From positions 434,001 to 498,000 of the forward strand of contig CANLNM010000001.1 in NCBI GenBank assembly GCA_947492475.1: 64,000 bases of DNA, written 5' to 3'. Below, one piece after another: positions 39,180 to 49,511 of the stretch. The position numbers and the translations under genes are program-made. Below the pieces are notes generated by a model. That model was not told the DNA's origin and did not search any database. It saw only the letters and a list, made by a program, of their open reading frames with translations. Each line of letters starts with the position of its first letter. The stretch's first letter is position 1. The DNA is from an uncultured Paracoccaceae bacterium (GTDB taxonomy: Bacteria > Pseudomonadota > Alphaproteobacteria > Rhodobacterales > Rhodobacteraceae).

Positions 39180-39691
39180 CTTTTGAAAACGCTCAGCTCG
39201 ATCACACCTGTCAGCGGGGCATTTAGCAATCGCATGGCAGGCAGGCTGATTTGACTGCCCGACCCGGCATCGCCACCGCTGGGGCGCAGTTCAACATTGA
39301 TGCTTTCGCCTTGGTATTCGACGCGCCCTTGGGTCAATGCATCCACCAACGGCGTTTTCACCCAGATACCGGGATCTGTTGGCGATCCCAATGTGGCCAA
39401 AGTCACCCCCAACGCTTGCTCTCCCGCCGGTTCTGGCGCGGCTTGTGCCTCGGCGCGGTCCTCAGCGGTTGTGGTGTCGAATTGCTCAACTGTTGTGGCA
39501 GAGGTCGGCGGCGGAGGTGGGGGTGTTGGATCCAGTGTCTCAACCGGCACTTCGGCCACTTCTGGCGCGGGTTGCGCGGCGGCAACCACAGCGGTGTCAG
39601 GTGCAGTTGGGGTTTCAAACAAGCCCTGTAACGAAGGAGACGTACAAGACATAAGGAACAGGCCAGACAGGCTAAGAGCAACACGTTTCAT
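39176..39691 (-). CDS. Lipoprotein with Pro/Ala-rich linker
   Basis: A predicted 171-residue lipoprotein (MKRVALSLSGLFLMSC, lipobox LMSC). A linker follows with Pro/Ala/Glu-rich low complexity, including a run of six prolines in TPPPPPPTS, then a small C-terminal domain (LGVTLATLGSPTDPGIWVKTP ... LPAMRLLNAPLTGVIELSVF). That end resembles domains of uncertain function annotated in other Rhodobacterales, some misnamed after galactarate dehydratase. I give no function. It converges on the AlkD-like gene with a four-base overlap. Confidence 0.7.
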   Translation of the reverse strand: MKRVALSLSGLFLMSCTSPSLQGLFETPTAPDTAVVAAAQPAPEVAEVPVETLDPTPPPPPPTSATTVEQFDTTTAEDRAEAQAAPEPAGEQALGVTLATLGSPTDPGIWVKTPLVDALTQGRVEYQGESINVELRPSGGDAGSGSQISLPAMRLLNAPLTGVIELSVFKS

Positions 39692-39775
39692 ACGTGCAAA
39701 TTACGCAGACCCACGAAACAAAACAAGCGTGTTTTCAACCTTGCACGTCGGCCCGCGCATCCCTACCTTTGATCC

Positions 39776-40780
39776 ATGACAGCACCCCTGATAGACCCGT
39801 TTCAACGCCCCATTTCATATCTGCGCCTGTCGGTCACTGACCGCTGCGATTTTCGGTGTGTGTATTGCATGTCCGAACAGATGACATTTCTGCCCAAAAA
39901 GGACCTGCTGACCCTCGAAGAACTGGATCGGCTTTGCACGTCGTTTATCAATCTCGGGGTTGAAAAGCTGCGGATCACGGGGGGCGAACCTTTGGTGCGG
40001 CGCAATATCATGAGCTTTTTCAATGCGATGTCGCGGCATTTGGACACCGGCGCATTAAAGGAACTGACCCTGACCACCAATGGGTCGCAGCTGGAAAAAT
40101 ACGCCAAGGATCTGTTTGCCGCCGGGGTGCGCCGGATCAATGTGTCGATTGATACGTTGGAGGATGCCAAATTTACCGAAGTGACCCGCTGGGGTCGGTT
40201 GTCACAGGTTTTGCGGGGGCTTGATGCCGCGCAGGATACAGGTTTGCGGGTGAAACTGAACGCGGTTGCGCTGAAAAACTTCAACGAAGACGAACTGTTC
40301 ACCATGGCCGAATTCTGCGCCAAACGCGACATGGACATGACATGGATCGAAGTCATGCCCATGGGCGATATTGGCAACGAAACCCGCATTGGGCAATATT
40401 GGTCGCTCAAAGATTTGCGCGCCACATTGGCGGAAAAATACACCCTAACCGACCTGAGCGAACGCAGCGGTGGCCCGGCCCGATATGTGCGTTTGGAAGA
40501 AACCGGTCAGAAAATCGGCTTTATCACGCCGCTGTCACATAATTTCTGCGAAAGCTGCAATCGGGTGCGGATCACCTGCACCGGGTCGATCTATACCTGC
40601 CTTGGCCAAGAAGGAAATTCGGACCTGCGCGCCCCGCTGCGCGCCAGTGACGATCCCGATGCATTGGCCGACGCGATCCGTGCGGCCATTTCGCTAAAAC
40701 CCAAAGGGCATGATTTTGACTATTCCCGTCAATCGGTTGACGGGCGCGTTTCACGTCACATGAGCCATACAGGCGGTTAG
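39776..40780 (+). CDS. moaA: GTP 3',8-cyclase (molybdenum cofactor synthesis)
   Basis: A 334-residue radical SAM enzyme that starts molybdopterin synthesis from GTP. The N-terminal 4Fe-4S motif is CDFRCVYCM (CxxxCxxC), preceded by LRLSVTDRC. The C-terminal cluster is [18 protein letters not shown]. The protein ends in the Gly-Gly needed for catalysis (HMSHTGG). The Kdo transferase gene follows after 2 bases. Confidence 0.97.
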   Translation: MTAPLIDPFQRPISYLRLSVTDRCDFRCVYCMSEQMTFLPKKDLLTLEELDRLCTSFINLGVEKLRITGGEPLVRRNIMSFFNAMSRHLDTGALKELTLTTNGSQLEKYAKDLFAAGVRRINVSIDTLEDAKFTEVTRWGRLSQVLRGLDAAQDTGLRVKLNAVALKNFNEDELFTMAEFCAKRDMDMTWIEVMPMGDIGNETRIGQYWSLKDLRATLAEKYTLTDLSERSGGPARYVRLEETGQKIGFITPLSHNFCESCNRVRITCTGSIYTCLGQEGNSDLRAPLRASDDPDALADAIRAAISLKPKGHDFDYSRQSVDGRVSRHMSHTGG

Positions 40781-40782
40781 TT

Positions 40783-42015
40783 TTGTCGGTTCAGTCAGGT
40801 CTCTATTCCGGGGCGACGTTCCTCGCCGCGCCCATTTTGCGCTATGCCATGCGGCGCAAACATCAAAAAATGTCGGCCCCTGCATCGCGTTTGCGCGAAC
40901 GGTTTGGGCATGCGACCCTGCCCCGCCCGGATGGCACGCTGATCTGGTGCCATGCCGCGAGCATGGGCGAATTGCGCGCGGTTCTACCGGTGATCCAAGA
41001 CCTGATGTCACGCCGCAGCGACGTCCATTTTCTGATCACCACCACCACCCAGACCGGGGCAGATATGGCCGAAAAACTGGGGGACCGCGTTATCCACCAA
41101 TTTGGCCCATTGGACCTGCCCGGCATTGCAGCCCGGTTTGTGGCCCATTGGCGTCCCAATATGGCGGTGATCGTTGAAAATGAATTACTGCCGCGCGTTA
41201 CCCGGCATCTGAGCGCAAAAAACATTCCCCAAGTCACGCTGAACCTGCGCCCCTCCCGCACACGCCAAAAACTGCCGACTTTGGCTGGAGAAGTGCTGAA
41301 CAGATCGGAATTTATCACGGCCAATTCGGCATCTTTGATCGACGAAGCGCCCCAAATGGGGCTGTCAAAATCCAAATACCTCGGGGGTGCGGATCTAAAA
41401 TCATCGGCGGATCCTTTGCCGATTGACCCCGTCATGGCGGCGGATTTGGCACGACAAATTGGCAACCGCCCCTGCTGGCTGGCCTGTTCGGTGCATCCAG
41501 AGGACGACGAAATCGTCCTGCAAGCCCATGAAAAGGTATTACAAAAACAACCTGATACATTGTTGATTCTGGTGCCCAGACATCCCGATCGTGCCGCGCA
41601 ATTGGCAACGATGATCGACGTTTTAAGCCTGAAACATATGCGCAGATCAAGCGGTCAGGATTTGGCTGAGTCGGATCAAATATTGTTGGCGGATACGATG
41701 GGGGAAACGGGTCTGTTTTTCGCGCAATCCGCCGTCACTTTGCTGGGGGGATCATTTGGCCAACGCGGTGGTCATAACCCATGGGAACCGGCTGTTTTGG
41801 GCAGCTATACCCTCTATGGTCCTGATGTTAAAAACGCCGCAGAAGCCTATGAAAAGCTAAGAAAAATCGGGATGGCCCAAATGGTGCAAACCGCTGATGA
41901 CATCGCATCCCTTGCCTTAATGGCGCGAAAATCGACGCAGAAACTAGACCAAGTGACACAGGCCGGGCGGGCCTTGCGTGGGCAAATTGTTGATCGGATA
42001 TTGGACCTGATTTAG
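40783..42015 (+). CDS. waaA: 3-deoxy-D-manno-octulosonic acid transferase
   Basis: A 410-residue glycosyltransferase (GT30) adding Kdo to lipid A precursor. Landmarks are LIWCHAASMGELRAVLPVI (with the catalytic glutamate), the segment NMAVIVENELLPRVTRHL, TNSASLIDEAPQMG-like linker, and VTLLGGSFGQRGGHNPWEPA. The start is probably TTG at 40783, because the first ATG in frame (in YAMRRKH, around residue 24) would remove the N-terminal membrane-associated part. A TTG start suggests weak translation from the moaA message. It overlaps the opposite gene at its 3' end. Confidence 0.88.
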   Translation: MSVQSGLYSGATFLAAPILRYAMRRKHQKMSAPASRLRERFGHATLPRPDGTLIWCHAASMGELRAVLPVIQDLMSRRSDVHFLITTTTQTGADMAEKLGDRVIHQFGPLDLPGIAARFVAHWRPNMAVIVENELLPRVTRHLSAKNIPQVTLNLRPSRTRQKLPTLAGEVLNRSEFITANSASLIDEAPQMGLSKSKYLGGADLKSSADPLPIDPVMAADLARQIGNRPCWLACSVHPEDDEIVLQAHEKVLQKQPDTLLILVPRHPDRAAQLATMIDVLSLKHMRRSSGQDLAESDQILLADTMGETGLFFAQSAVTLLGGSFGQRGGHNPWEPAVLGSYTLYGPDVKNAAEAYEKLRKIGMAQMVQTADDIASLALMARKSTQKLDQVTQAGRALRGQIVDRILDLI

Positions 42016-42875
42016 GCCCATTCAGCGCCCAAATCAGCGGTTGCGCGATCAATCCAATGATCCTGCAACCACTCACAAGGTTTCGCATAACGAAGCCACG
42101 ACCCAGAATAGCCTTCAACCGCTTCGGGCATTTTGGGGCGACCATGAAAACACACAACCCGCGCATTTTCCGGCATCCGGGCGGCACGCAGGTAATTCAT
42201 CGGCGGCAAATCCAAACAATCATGTTTAAACGACACCACCAAATCACCCGGAATATAGACATAATCCCCACGTTCCTGCGCCTTGGTCGATGTATAGCGT
42301 TGCTCAGATCCGCGCGCGATTTCAACCTCTTGGGTCGGGTTTGCTGCCAGATCGTGATAAAGATAGGGATGCGCCACGGGATCAAATCGAAACACCGATC
42401 CATGCCCTGTTTTGCGCCCACGGCGCGCTTCGACCCAATCAGCGCGCATGGCGACTTTGCCCGGTTCCAGTTCCAGAATTGGAGTCAGATCGCCGGTAAT
42501 CACCACATCCAGATCAAAGCCAAGCACCGGCCCCTCTAAGTCTGCAATCAGACCGGGGCGAAACAGGGACACTTTGCGCATGGCGCCCTGCCGGTTCGCC
42601 ACTGCCAAAGCCGCGTTCATCGCATCGTGAAACGGTTCGACCGGCAAGGGCAGAATTTCCACGTCAGGATGGATCCCCTGTGCATGTTCGGTCATGCAGA
42701 TAAACCGCACTGGCCCGCGAATATGTCGACGCACACCTGAATACAGACGGTTCACATATTCAGGACCAAACAAGGTGCCCCATTTGATACAGGCCACATT
42801 TGTGACCGGCATATCAGGCGAAGACGGGGCATAGGCGGTGTGTTGTGTCATGTGCTGCGCGTACCCTTTTGTCAT
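42012..42875 (-). CDS. Glycosyltransferase-like protein, family not determined
   Basis: A 287-residue soluble protein. The order of an N-terminal nucleotide-binding-like region (VACIKWGTLFGPEYVNRLYSG), a DLD motif in LGFDLDVVITGDL, then a middle stretch (MRADWVEARRGRK) and a later CFHGRPKMPEAVEGY is characteristic of GT8/GT-A-like transferases that add sugar to lipids or proteins. The first ATG is 42875; a second at 42851 (MTQHTAY) is also possible. It overlaps the Kdo transferase by four bases on the opposite strand, which suggests an envelope role without proving it. Confidence 0.7.
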   Translation of the reverse strand: MTKGYAQHMTQHTAYAPSSPDMPVTNVACIKWGTLFGPEYVNRLYSGVRRHIRGPVRFICMTEHAQGIHPDVEILPLPVEPFHDAMNAALAVANRQGAMRKVSLFRPGLIADLEGPVLGFDLDVVITGDLTPILELEPGKVAMRADWVEARRGRKTGHGSVFRFDPVAHPYLYHDLAANPTQEVEIARGSEQRYTSTKAQERGDYVYIPGDLVVSFKHDCLDLPPMNYLRAARMPENARVVCFHGRPKMPEAVEGYSGSWLRYAKPCEWLQDHWIDRATADLGAEWA

Positions 42876-42907
42876 CCTGATCGCAAGCCTGAGCCGGCCC
42901 CAGCCCC

Positions 42908-44071
42908 CTATTCAACGGGCATGCGCTGTTCGACAATGCCGGCCCACCACGAACATCCGGCGGGGATTGCTTCGTCGTTGAAATTGTATTCCGGGTGATG
43001 AACCGGGGCCGTTTCCCCATTTCCAACCAGAATATAGGCCCCCGGCCGTTCATTCAGCATATAGGCGAAATCTTCGCCCCCCATCACCAAGGGCGCCTCT
43101 TCGCAGGTGCCCGACACAGACGTCGCAACCTGGGCTGCAAATTCGGTCTGTTCCTCGGAATTGACCATAACCGGATACCCACGTTCATAGTTTATTTTGG
43201 CCACGCCACCGAACACGGCCACCGTGCCCTGAACAACTTCGCTTAGCCGTTTTTCGCATAGATCCTGCACATCATGATCCATCGTGCGCACGGTTCCGCG
43301 CAACGTGACCCGCTGGGGGATCACATTATGGGCCTTGGTGTCGGTTTCAAACGACGTGACCGAAACAACCGCCTGTTTCACCGGATCCACGTTGCGGCTG
43401 ACGATGGTTTGCAAAGCCAGAACCACATGGCTGGCCATGACGGTGGTATCAATCGTTTCTTGCGGCTTGGCGGCATGGCCCCCTTTGCCTTCGATTTCGA
43501 TGTGAAACTGATCCGCAGCCGCAAAAAAGGACCCCGGACGGATTGCGAAACTGCCAACCGGGCGGCCGGGCCAATTGTGCATGCCGTACACTTCTTGGAT
43601 GCCGAATTTGTCCATCAAACCGTCGTCGCACATTTCTTTGCCACCGCCGCCGCCTTCTTCGGCGGGTTGGAAAATCACCACAACCGTGCCGTCAAAATTG
43701 CGGGTTTCCGACAGGTATTTCGCCGCGCCCAGCAACATCGCCGTATGTCCGTCATGCCCACAGGCATGCATGGCCCCGTCCGTTTTAGAGGCATAGTCCA
43801 GACCAGTGGCTTCGTGGATCGGCAATGCGTCCATATCGGCGCGTAACCCAATGACTTTGCCCGATTTGTTGGTTTTCCCTTTGATCACCCCAACAACGCC
43901 CGTGCGCCCCAATCCGGTGACGATGTCATCCACACCAAATTCGGTTAATTTGGCCTTTACGGCGGCTGAGGTACGGATTGTATCAAACAGAATTTCGGGA
44001 TTCTCATGCAGATCCCGACGCCATTCGGTGACCTCTGGCAACATTTCAGCGAAACGATTCTTGATAGGCAT
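42908..44071 (-). CDS. M20D-family amidohydrolase (hippurate hydrolase-like)
   Basis: A 387-residue metal-dependent hydrolase. GLRADMDALPIHEATGL and HACGHDGHTAMLLGAAKYL hold the metal-binding Asp and His residues, and FQPAEEGGGGGKEM the catalytic Glu. The end PVHHPEYNFNDEAIP is typical. The enzymes of this class split N-acyl amino acids, hippurate or indole-acetyl amino acids. It lies next to a peptide ABC transporter and an ArgE-type deacetylase, so it may process imported N-acyl peptides; this is inference. Confidence 0.88.
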   Translation of the reverse strand: MPIKNRFAEMLPEVTEWRRDLHENPEILFDTIRTSAAVKAKLTEFGVDDIVTGLGRTGVVGVIKGKTNKSGKVIGLRADMDALPIHEATGLDYASKTDGAMHACGHDGHTAMLLGAAKYLSETRNFDGTVVVIFQPAEEGGGGGKEMCDDGLMDKFGIQEVYGMHNWPGRPVGSFAIRPGSFFAAADQFHIEIEGKGGHAAKPQETIDTTVMASHVVLALQTIVSRNVDPVKQAVVSVTSFETDTKAHNVIPQRVTLRGTVRTMDHDVQDLCEKRLSEVVQGTVAVFGGVAKINYERGYPVMVNSEEQTEFAAQVATSVSGTCEEAPLVMGGEDFAYMLNERPGAYILVGNGETAPVHHPEYNFNDEAIPAGCSWWAGIVEQRMPVE

Positions 44072-44229
44072 TTACGGCTCCTGTTGGGTCAAACACCCTG
44101 ATTTCAGGCTGGATTCAGTCCAAACAAAGTGCGATTGCGGCGCCAAAACAGACACCAAATTGAAGGGCGGATTGGATGAACCGTGCCTAGAAATGGTCCG
44201 GTTCACAAGTCCCGCACAAAGGGTTTTGA

Positions 44230-45408
44230 TCAAATTCTCAGTTTTTTGATCAGATTTTCCATAAAGGTCTCACCTGCTCTGAGTTGTGAAATCTCTAAAA
44301 ATTCGTTGGGCTGGTGTGCTTGCGCGATGTCACCGGGACCACAGACAACCACGGAATATCCCCGCTCTTGGAATTGCCCGGCTTCGGTTGCGTAACTGAC
44401 CACATGGCTGGCATTGTCACCGGTCAATTGCCGCGCCAATTGTTCGGCCAATCCATTTTCCTCAGGGCGCAAGCCGGGCACGCCAAACCCTTGGGTCAGG
44501 GTGATGGCCGCATCTGGGTGGATGGCTTTCATTTTGGCCTCAAGCGTTTTGACTTCGGCCCGCAGATTTGCCTCCCATTCTGCGGGGGTTTCATCGGGGA
44601 CGACACGGAAAGACAGATCGAAATAACAATCCTTGGCCGTGATATTATGGGCTGTTCCGCCCTGAATTTTACCCACATGCAGGGTGGTAAAGGGCGGGTA
44701 AAACGCCGCGGCCATTGGCGTCGGCGGCGTGGCCTGTAGCCGTTCGTTTTGCGCATTGGCCCAGTTGATCAAACGGGCCCCTTCCAGAACCGCGCTGACC
44801 CCTTCGGGCAAAAGTGACGAATGCACTTCAAATCCTTGCACATGGACCTGAAACCCGATGCCCGCTTTGTGACCGGTGACCACCTGCATATTGGTCGGTT
44901 CCCCCACAATGACAGTGCTGGCCTGCGGCATGCCATTGGCCAGCATATGGTCGATCATCACCGGCGCCCCGGTACAGCCGACCTCTTCGTCATAGGACAG
45001 GGCAATTTGCAGGGGGCGGGTTAAATTCTGCGCCTTGTGCTGCGCCACGGCCAGCGGAACCGCCGCCAGAGCAAGCGCCACAAACCCCTTCATGTCACAC
45101 GATCCCCGCCCATAGAGACGATTATTTTTCTGTGTCAAAACAAATGGATCGCTGTCCCAATCCTGCCCCGCCACAGGCACCACATCCGTGTGCCCCGACA
45201 GCACAACCCCGCCGGGAATATCCGGTCCGATATGGGCATAAAGCGCGGCTTTGATCCCGTCTTCGTTGGGCACACGAACAGAATTCACACCCCAAGACGA
45301 CAAATATTGTTCCACAAAATCGACCAATTTCAGATTACTGTCCTCACTTACGGTCGCAAACCCAACCAGATGTTCCAATATCTCTTGTGCGCTTTGTTTT
45401 TGGCCCAT
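44230..45408 (-). CDS. argE: Acetylornithine deacetylase (M20A)
   Basis: A 392-residue protein with M20 motifs: LSGHTDVVPVAGQDWDSDPF (His and Asp metal ligands), GRGSCDMKGFVALALA and LSYDEEVGCTGAP. The pattern fits ArgE, and an N-acyl amino acid deacetylase of different specificity is possible since no arg genes are nearby. The open frame reaches 45450, but ATG 45408 with AGGG upstream starts MGQKQSAQEILEHL, the usual start. The end lies 158 bases before the M20D gene in the same direction. Confidence 0.85.
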   Translation of the reverse strand: MGQKQSAQEILEHLVGFATVSEDSNLKLVDFVEQYLSSWGVNSVRVPNEDGIKAALYAHIGPDIPGGVVLSGHTDVVPVAGQDWDSDPFVLTQKNNRLYGRGSCDMKGFVALALAAVPLAVAQHKAQNLTRPLQIALSYDEEVGCTGAPVMIDHMLANGMPQASTVIVGEPTNMQVVTGHKAGIGFQVHVQGFEVHSSLLPEGVSAVLEGARLINWANAQNERLQATPPTPMAAAFYPPFTTLHVGKIQGGTAHNITAKDCYFDLSFRVVPDETPAEWEANLRAEVKTLEAKMKAIHPDAAITLTQGFGVPGLRPEENGLAEQLARQLTGDNASHVVSYATEAGQFQERGYSVVVCGPGDIAQAHQPNEFLEISQLRAGETFMENLIKKLRI

Positions 45409-45619
45409 TTCATCCCTACCCTGAATTTTCGCCCTAACGTTGAACGTCAACGACAGAAGGTCAAGTGGCCCGTTACGCAGCGGAATCCAGACCGAATGAC
45501 CTAAACTGGGGGCTTGCGGGGGGAAAAATCCGTGCTAACGTCTGGCGATCTGATGGCGGTAACATAATCGCCACGCCAAAAAAAGACGACACATAGGAAC
45601 CAAATCAGGGAGGTTCTGT

Positions 45620-46630
45620 ATGCCCGATGGGGGCCAGTCCGTTCTGCATGTGCAGGGCCTAAAGACTGTATTCAAAACGCGCGCCGGCGAGGTGCACGCG
45701 GTCAATGATGTGAGCTTTGACCTCAAACCCGGCGAACTGCTGGGCGTTGTCGGTGAGAGCGGATCTGGAAAATCGGTGACGATGATGTCGCTGATTGGAT
45801 TGCTGCCGACCCCACCCGCGGATGTCCGTGCTGGTACGGTGATGTTTGACGGCCAGGACCTGCTGCAAATCGGTGCCAAGGATATGCGCGGGGTGCGCGG
45901 TGGCAAAATCGGATTTGTGTTTCAGGATCCGATGACGTCGCTCAACCCGGTGTTTACGGTTGGCTATCAATTGCGCGAACCTTTGATGACCCATATGGGC
46001 CTGTCCAAAAAAGAGGCCCGCGCCCGGTCCAAAGAATTGCTGGAACTGGTGGGCATTCCGGACGCGGATCAACGGCTAAAGGATTATCCGCATCAGTTTT
46101 CCGGTGGCATGCGGCAGCGGGTGATGATTGCCATCGCCTTGGCCTGTGATCCCCAAGTGTTGATCGCCGATGAACCCACCACCGCGCTCGATGTGACCAT
46201 TCAGGCGCAAATCCTTGAACTGATGAAGGAATTGCAGACCAAGCTGGGCATGGGCGTCATTTGGATCACCCATGATCTGGGCGTCATTGCCGGGATCGCG
46301 GATCGGGTGATGGTGATGTATGGCGGCCAAGTTGTGGAACAGGCGCCGGTGCGGGAATTGTTTGCCAATCCTCAGCATCCCTACACACGTGCCTTGTTAA
46401 AAACCGTGCCCTCGGTGCGCGGTGAACGCGAGGACCGTCTAACCGTGATCGAAGGTCAGCCCCCCATGATGCATACCGCGCCCAAATCCTGCGCATTCCG
46501 GGATCGGTGCGACGTGGCCTTTGATCGTTGTGCGATTGAAAACCCTGTGCGCTATGCCACCGGGCCGGGTCATGATGCCGCTTGTTTCCATGTGGATCCG
46601 ACCCAGTCAAAGGGGATTGAAAATGTTTGA
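45620..46630 (+). CDS. Peptide ABC transporter ATP-binding protein (DppD-like)
   Basis: A 336-residue ATPase of the nickel/peptide family. It has Walker [10 protein letters not shown], signature [15 protein letters not shown], Walker [14 protein letters not shown] and the H-loop [11 protein letters not shown]. The C-terminal Cys-containing region [14 protein letters not shown] likely binds a metal or Fe-S cluster as in DppD/OppD. Two-ATPase pairs with OppF/DppF-like partners are characteristic. It is the first gene of the operon and overlaps the next by eight bases. Confidence 0.95.
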   Translation: MPDGGQSVLHVQGLKTVFKTRAGEVHAVNDVSFDLKPGELLGVVGESGSGKSVTMMSLIGLLPTPPADVRAGTVMFDGQDLLQIGAKDMRGVRGGKIGFVFQDPMTSLNPVFTVGYQLREPLMTHMGLSKKEARARSKELLELVGIPDADQRLKDYPHQFSGGMRQRVMIAIALACDPQVLIADEPTTALDVTIQAQILELMKELQTKLGMGVIWITHDLGVIAGIADRVMVMYGGQVVEQAPVRELFANPQHPYTRALLKTVPSVRGEREDRLTVIEGQPPMMHTAPKSCAFRDRCDVAFDRCAIENPVRYATGPGHDAACFHVDPTQSKGIENV

Positions 46631-47639
46631 TCTACCAAAAGATGCAACACGCACAGAGACGCCTTTGGTGCAAGTCAAAGACCTGAAAATGCATTTTCCT
46701 ATTCAATCGGGATTGTTGCGCCGTCAAACCGGCGCGGTAAAGGCGGTGGATGGGGTCAGTTTTGACATCTATCCGGGCGAAACCCTTGGATTGGTGGGGG
46801 AATCTGGCTGTGGCAAATCCACCTGCGGGCGGGCTGTGCTGCGGTTATATGACATCACCGGCGGCACGATCACGGTGGATGGCGACGAAATCGGCGATGT
46901 GCCTCAGGCCAGTTTACGCAGCAAACGACCAACTATGCAGATGGTGTTTCAGGACCCGCAGGCGTCGCTGAACCCACGTATGACCGTTCAGGCGATTATT
47001 CAGGAACCGCTGGATGAACACACCAAGCTATCCAAGAAAGAAAAGGCCGAAAAAGTCTATGAATTGATGGATGCGGTGGGGTTGAACCGTCGGTTTGCCG
47101 CGCGGTATCCACATGCGTTTTCCGGGGGGCAACGTCAACGGATCGGCATTGCGCGGGCTTTGGCCTTGAACCCGAAATTCATTGTCTGTGACGAACCGAT
47201 TGCGGCGTTGGACGTGTCCATTCAGGCGCAGGTCGTGAATTTGCTTGAAGATTTGCAAAAACAATTTGGCCTGACATTCCTGTTTATTTCCCACGATCTG
47301 TCGATGGTGCGCCATATCGCAACCCGCGTGGCGGTCATGTATCTGGGTAAAATCGTCGAATTGGCCGAACGCGAGGCGCTATATGCCGACCCATTGCACC
47401 CCTACACAAAGGCGTTGCTGTCGGCGGTTCCCGAACCCGACCCTGTGCTGCATGACAGCGCCGAACGCCAGATCCTGACCGGCGATGTCCCATCCCCATC
47501 CAACCCGCCGCTGGGGTGCAATTTCTGCACCCGTTGCCCGGCCGTGATGGAGATTTGTCACGAAAAAGACCCTGAATACAAAGAGGTGCTGCCCGGCCGT
47601 TTTGTGGCCTGTCACCACTATAATCAGACCGCGGGCTAA
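46623..47639 (+). CDS. Peptide ABC transporter ATP-binding protein (DppF-like)
   Basis: A 338-residue ATPase. It shows Walker [12 protein letters not shown], signature [14 protein letters not shown], Walker [13 protein letters not shown] and [12 protein letters not shown]. The C-terminal [14 protein letters not shown] motif is typical of the OppF group. The open frame begins at 46521, but that start lies inside the upstream gene; ATG 46623 overlaps its stop by eight bases (ATGTTTGA) and starts the conserved [16 protein letters not shown]. It forms a dimer with the preceding ATPase. Confidence 0.95.
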   Translation: MFDLPKDATRTETPLVQVKDLKMHFPIQSGLLRRQTGAVKAVDGVSFDIYPGETLGLVGESGCGKSTCGRAVLRLYDITGGTITVDGDEIGDVPQASLRSKRPTMQMVFQDPQASLNPRMTVQAIIQEPLDEHTKLSKKEKAEKVYELMDAVGLNRRFAARYPHAFSGGQRQRIGIARALALNPKFIVCDEPIAALDVSIQAQVVNLLEDLQKQFGLTFLFISHDLSMVRHIATRVAVMYLGKIVELAEREALYADPLHPYTKALLSAVPEPDPVLHDSAERQILTGDVPSPSNPPLGCNFCTRCPAVMEICHEKDPEYKEVLPGRFVACHHYNQTAG

Positions 47640-47683
47640 CCTGCGGCACGAGGCGAACAAGAGCGCTCAACATGGAGAAAACA

Positions 47684-49405
47684 ATGAAACTTAAGACAAT
47701 TCTGATGGGAGCTGCGGCCAGTTTCGCACTTGCCCCGATGGCCTTTGCGGATGGCCATGGCGGTGAACGCGGACGTGACGGCGAATTGCGGATCATCTAT
47801 TGGCAAGCGCCATCCACGATGAACCCGTATCTGTCGGGCGGCACAAAAGAAACCGAAGCGGCGTCGCTGGTTATCGAACCGCTGGCCCGTTTTGCCAATA
47901 CAGGTGAACTGGTTCCATGGTTGGTCGACGAAATCCCAACGATCGAAAATGGCGGCGTGGCCGAAGACCTGACCTCGATCACATGGAAAATCTCCGAAGG
48001 CGTGACCTGGTCTGACGGCACAGCCCTGACCGCTGCGGATGCGATTTTCACTTGGCAATATTGTACCCACCCCGAAGGTGGCTGTGCGCAGGCATCCTAC
48101 TATGATGGCGTGACCAACGTAGAAGCGATTGATGACCGCACGATCAAAGTGACCTTTGATCAGCCAAAACCATTCCCCTACACTGCTTTTGTTGGCTCTG
48201 AGAGCCCGCTGATCCAAGCCGCGCAATTTGCCGATTGTCTGGGGGCGTCTGCGCCGGAATGTACGGATGCGAACTTTAGCCCCATTGGCACAGGCCCGTT
48301 TGTGGTTGACGAATTCCGCGCCAATGACGTGATCACCCTGTCGGCCAATGAAAACTTCCGCGAAGAGGGTAAACCTGCCTTTGCTAACGTGGTGTTCAAA
48401 GGCGGCGGTGACGCAGCTGCGGCGGCTCGGTCGGTGCTGGAAACCGCTGAGTTTGACTATGCGTGGAACCTGCAGATTGATCCAACCGTTCTATCTGACA
48501 TGGAATCCGCCGGGAACGGCACTGTTGTCACGGCATTTGGGTCCTCGGTTGAACGTCTGATGATCAACCAAACCAACCCTGACAGCGCCCTTGGCGATGC
48601 CCGTTCCACCGTCGAAGGCGGCGCGCATCCGTTCCTGTCCGACAGCGAAGTTGTGCGTGCATTGTCCATGGCGATTGACCGCGAATTGCTGGTCGAAGTG
48701 GGCTATGGTTCCGGTGGTCAGGCCACCTGTAACGTGCTGCCTGCCCCTGCGATCTATGCCTCGACCGCCAATGATGCCTGCCTAGGTCAGGACATTGCCG
48801 GAGCGAATGCCCTGCTCGACAGCCTTGGTGTTGTTGACACAGATGGCGACGGTATCCGTGAAAAAGACGGCGTGCCATTGCGGGTTCTGTACCAGACATC
48901 CACAAATGCTGTGCGTCAGGATACCCAAGCCCTGATCAAACAGTGGTGGAGCGAAATCGGCGTTGAAACCGAGCTGCGCAATATTGATGCATCTGTGTTC
49001 TTTGGGGGTGATCCAGCAAGCCCGGACACATACCAGAAGTTCTATGCAGATATCGAAATGTACACCAACAACTTTGCCGGTGTTGACCCAGAGGCGTACA
49101 TGGCCAACTGGCGCTGCAGCGACATCCCTTCCCCAGAAAGCCAGTGGCAAGGTGCGAACATTCAGCGGTTCTGTTCCGAAGAATATGACGCATTGGTCAC
49201 CGAAATGGCAGGCACAGCATCGATCGAAGATCGCGCTGAGTTGGCCAAGAGCCTGAATGACCTGTTGGTTCAGTCCGGTTCCATGGTGCCGCTGGTGCAC
49301 CGTGGTGGTGTATCCGCGCATGCCAATTCCCTAGAAGGCGTGTTGATCACCGACTGGGACAGTGAAATGTGGAACATCAAAGATTGGTCCCGTGCGGCTG
49401 AATAA
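47684..49405 (+). CDS. Peptide ABC transporter substrate-binding protein
   Basis: A 573-residue periplasmic protein of family 5 (SBP_bac_5). It has a signal peptide (MKLKTILMGAAASFALAPMAFA) and RIIYWQAPSTMNPYLSGGTKE, then EGVTWSDGTALTAADAIFTW and later KLNDLLVQ-like and GSMVPLVHRGGV sections common to peptide-binding proteins. An upstream ATG at 47672 adds four residues; the ATG at 47684 has GGAG in that leader and is preferred. Peptides, opines or nickel could be substrates; the pairing with two peptidase-like genes favours peptides. A hairpin follows the gene. Confidence 0.93.
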   Translation: MKLKTILMGAAASFALAPMAFADGHGGERGRDGELRIIYWQAPSTMNPYLSGGTKETEAASLVIEPLARFANTGELVPWLVDEIPTIENGGVAEDLTSITWKISEGVTWSDGTALTAADAIFTWQYCTHPEGGCAQASYYDGVTNVEAIDDRTIKVTFDQPKPFPYTAFVGSESPLIQAAQFADCLGASAPECTDANFSPIGTGPFVVDEFRANDVITLSANENFREEGKPAFANVVFKGGGDAAAAARSVLETAEFDYAWNLQIDPTVLSDMESAGNGTVVTAFGSSVERLMINQTNPDSALGDARSTVEGGAHPFLSDSEVVRALSMAIDRELLVEVGYGSGGQATCNVLPAPAIYASTANDACLGQDIAGANALLDSLGVVDTDGDGIREKDGVPLRVLYQTSTNAVRQDTQALIKQWWSEIGVETELRNIDASVFFGGDPASPDTYQKFYADIEMYTNNFAGVDPEAYMANWRCSDIPSPESQWQGANIQRFCSEEYDALVTEMAGTASIEDRAELAKSLNDLLVQSGSMVPLVHRGGVSAHANSLEGVLITDWDSEMWNIKDWSRAAE

Positions 49406-49437
49406 TCCAATTGGATAAAAAACGCACATCCACACTG

Positions 49438-49471
49438 GATGCCCCGGTTTTACCATTTGAACCGGGGCATC
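49438..49471 (+). other. 12-bp hairpin between binding-protein and permease genes
   Basis: GATGCCCCGGTT (49438-49449) pairs perfectly with AACCGGGGCATC (49460-49471) around a 10-base loop. There is no T run, so it is not a terminator. In other ABC operons a stable stem at this place protects the abundant binding-protein message and keeps permease synthesis low. Confidence 0.8.
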
Positions 49472-49511
49472 TGACCAAGACCAACGCCCAAAGCGGCATT
49501 CCGGGGACCTG

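Noticed and set aside
44178-44206. TGAACCG/CGGTTCA inverted repeat between the M20D gene and argE
   Set aside because: Only seven base pairs with a 15-base loop and no T run; too weak for a terminator and not near a start where an operator would be expected.
45543-45573. TGGCGAT/ATCGCCA repeat upstream of the transporter operon
   Set aside because: A seven-base stem with a 17-base loop is common by chance in this composition; no other support for a regulatory role.
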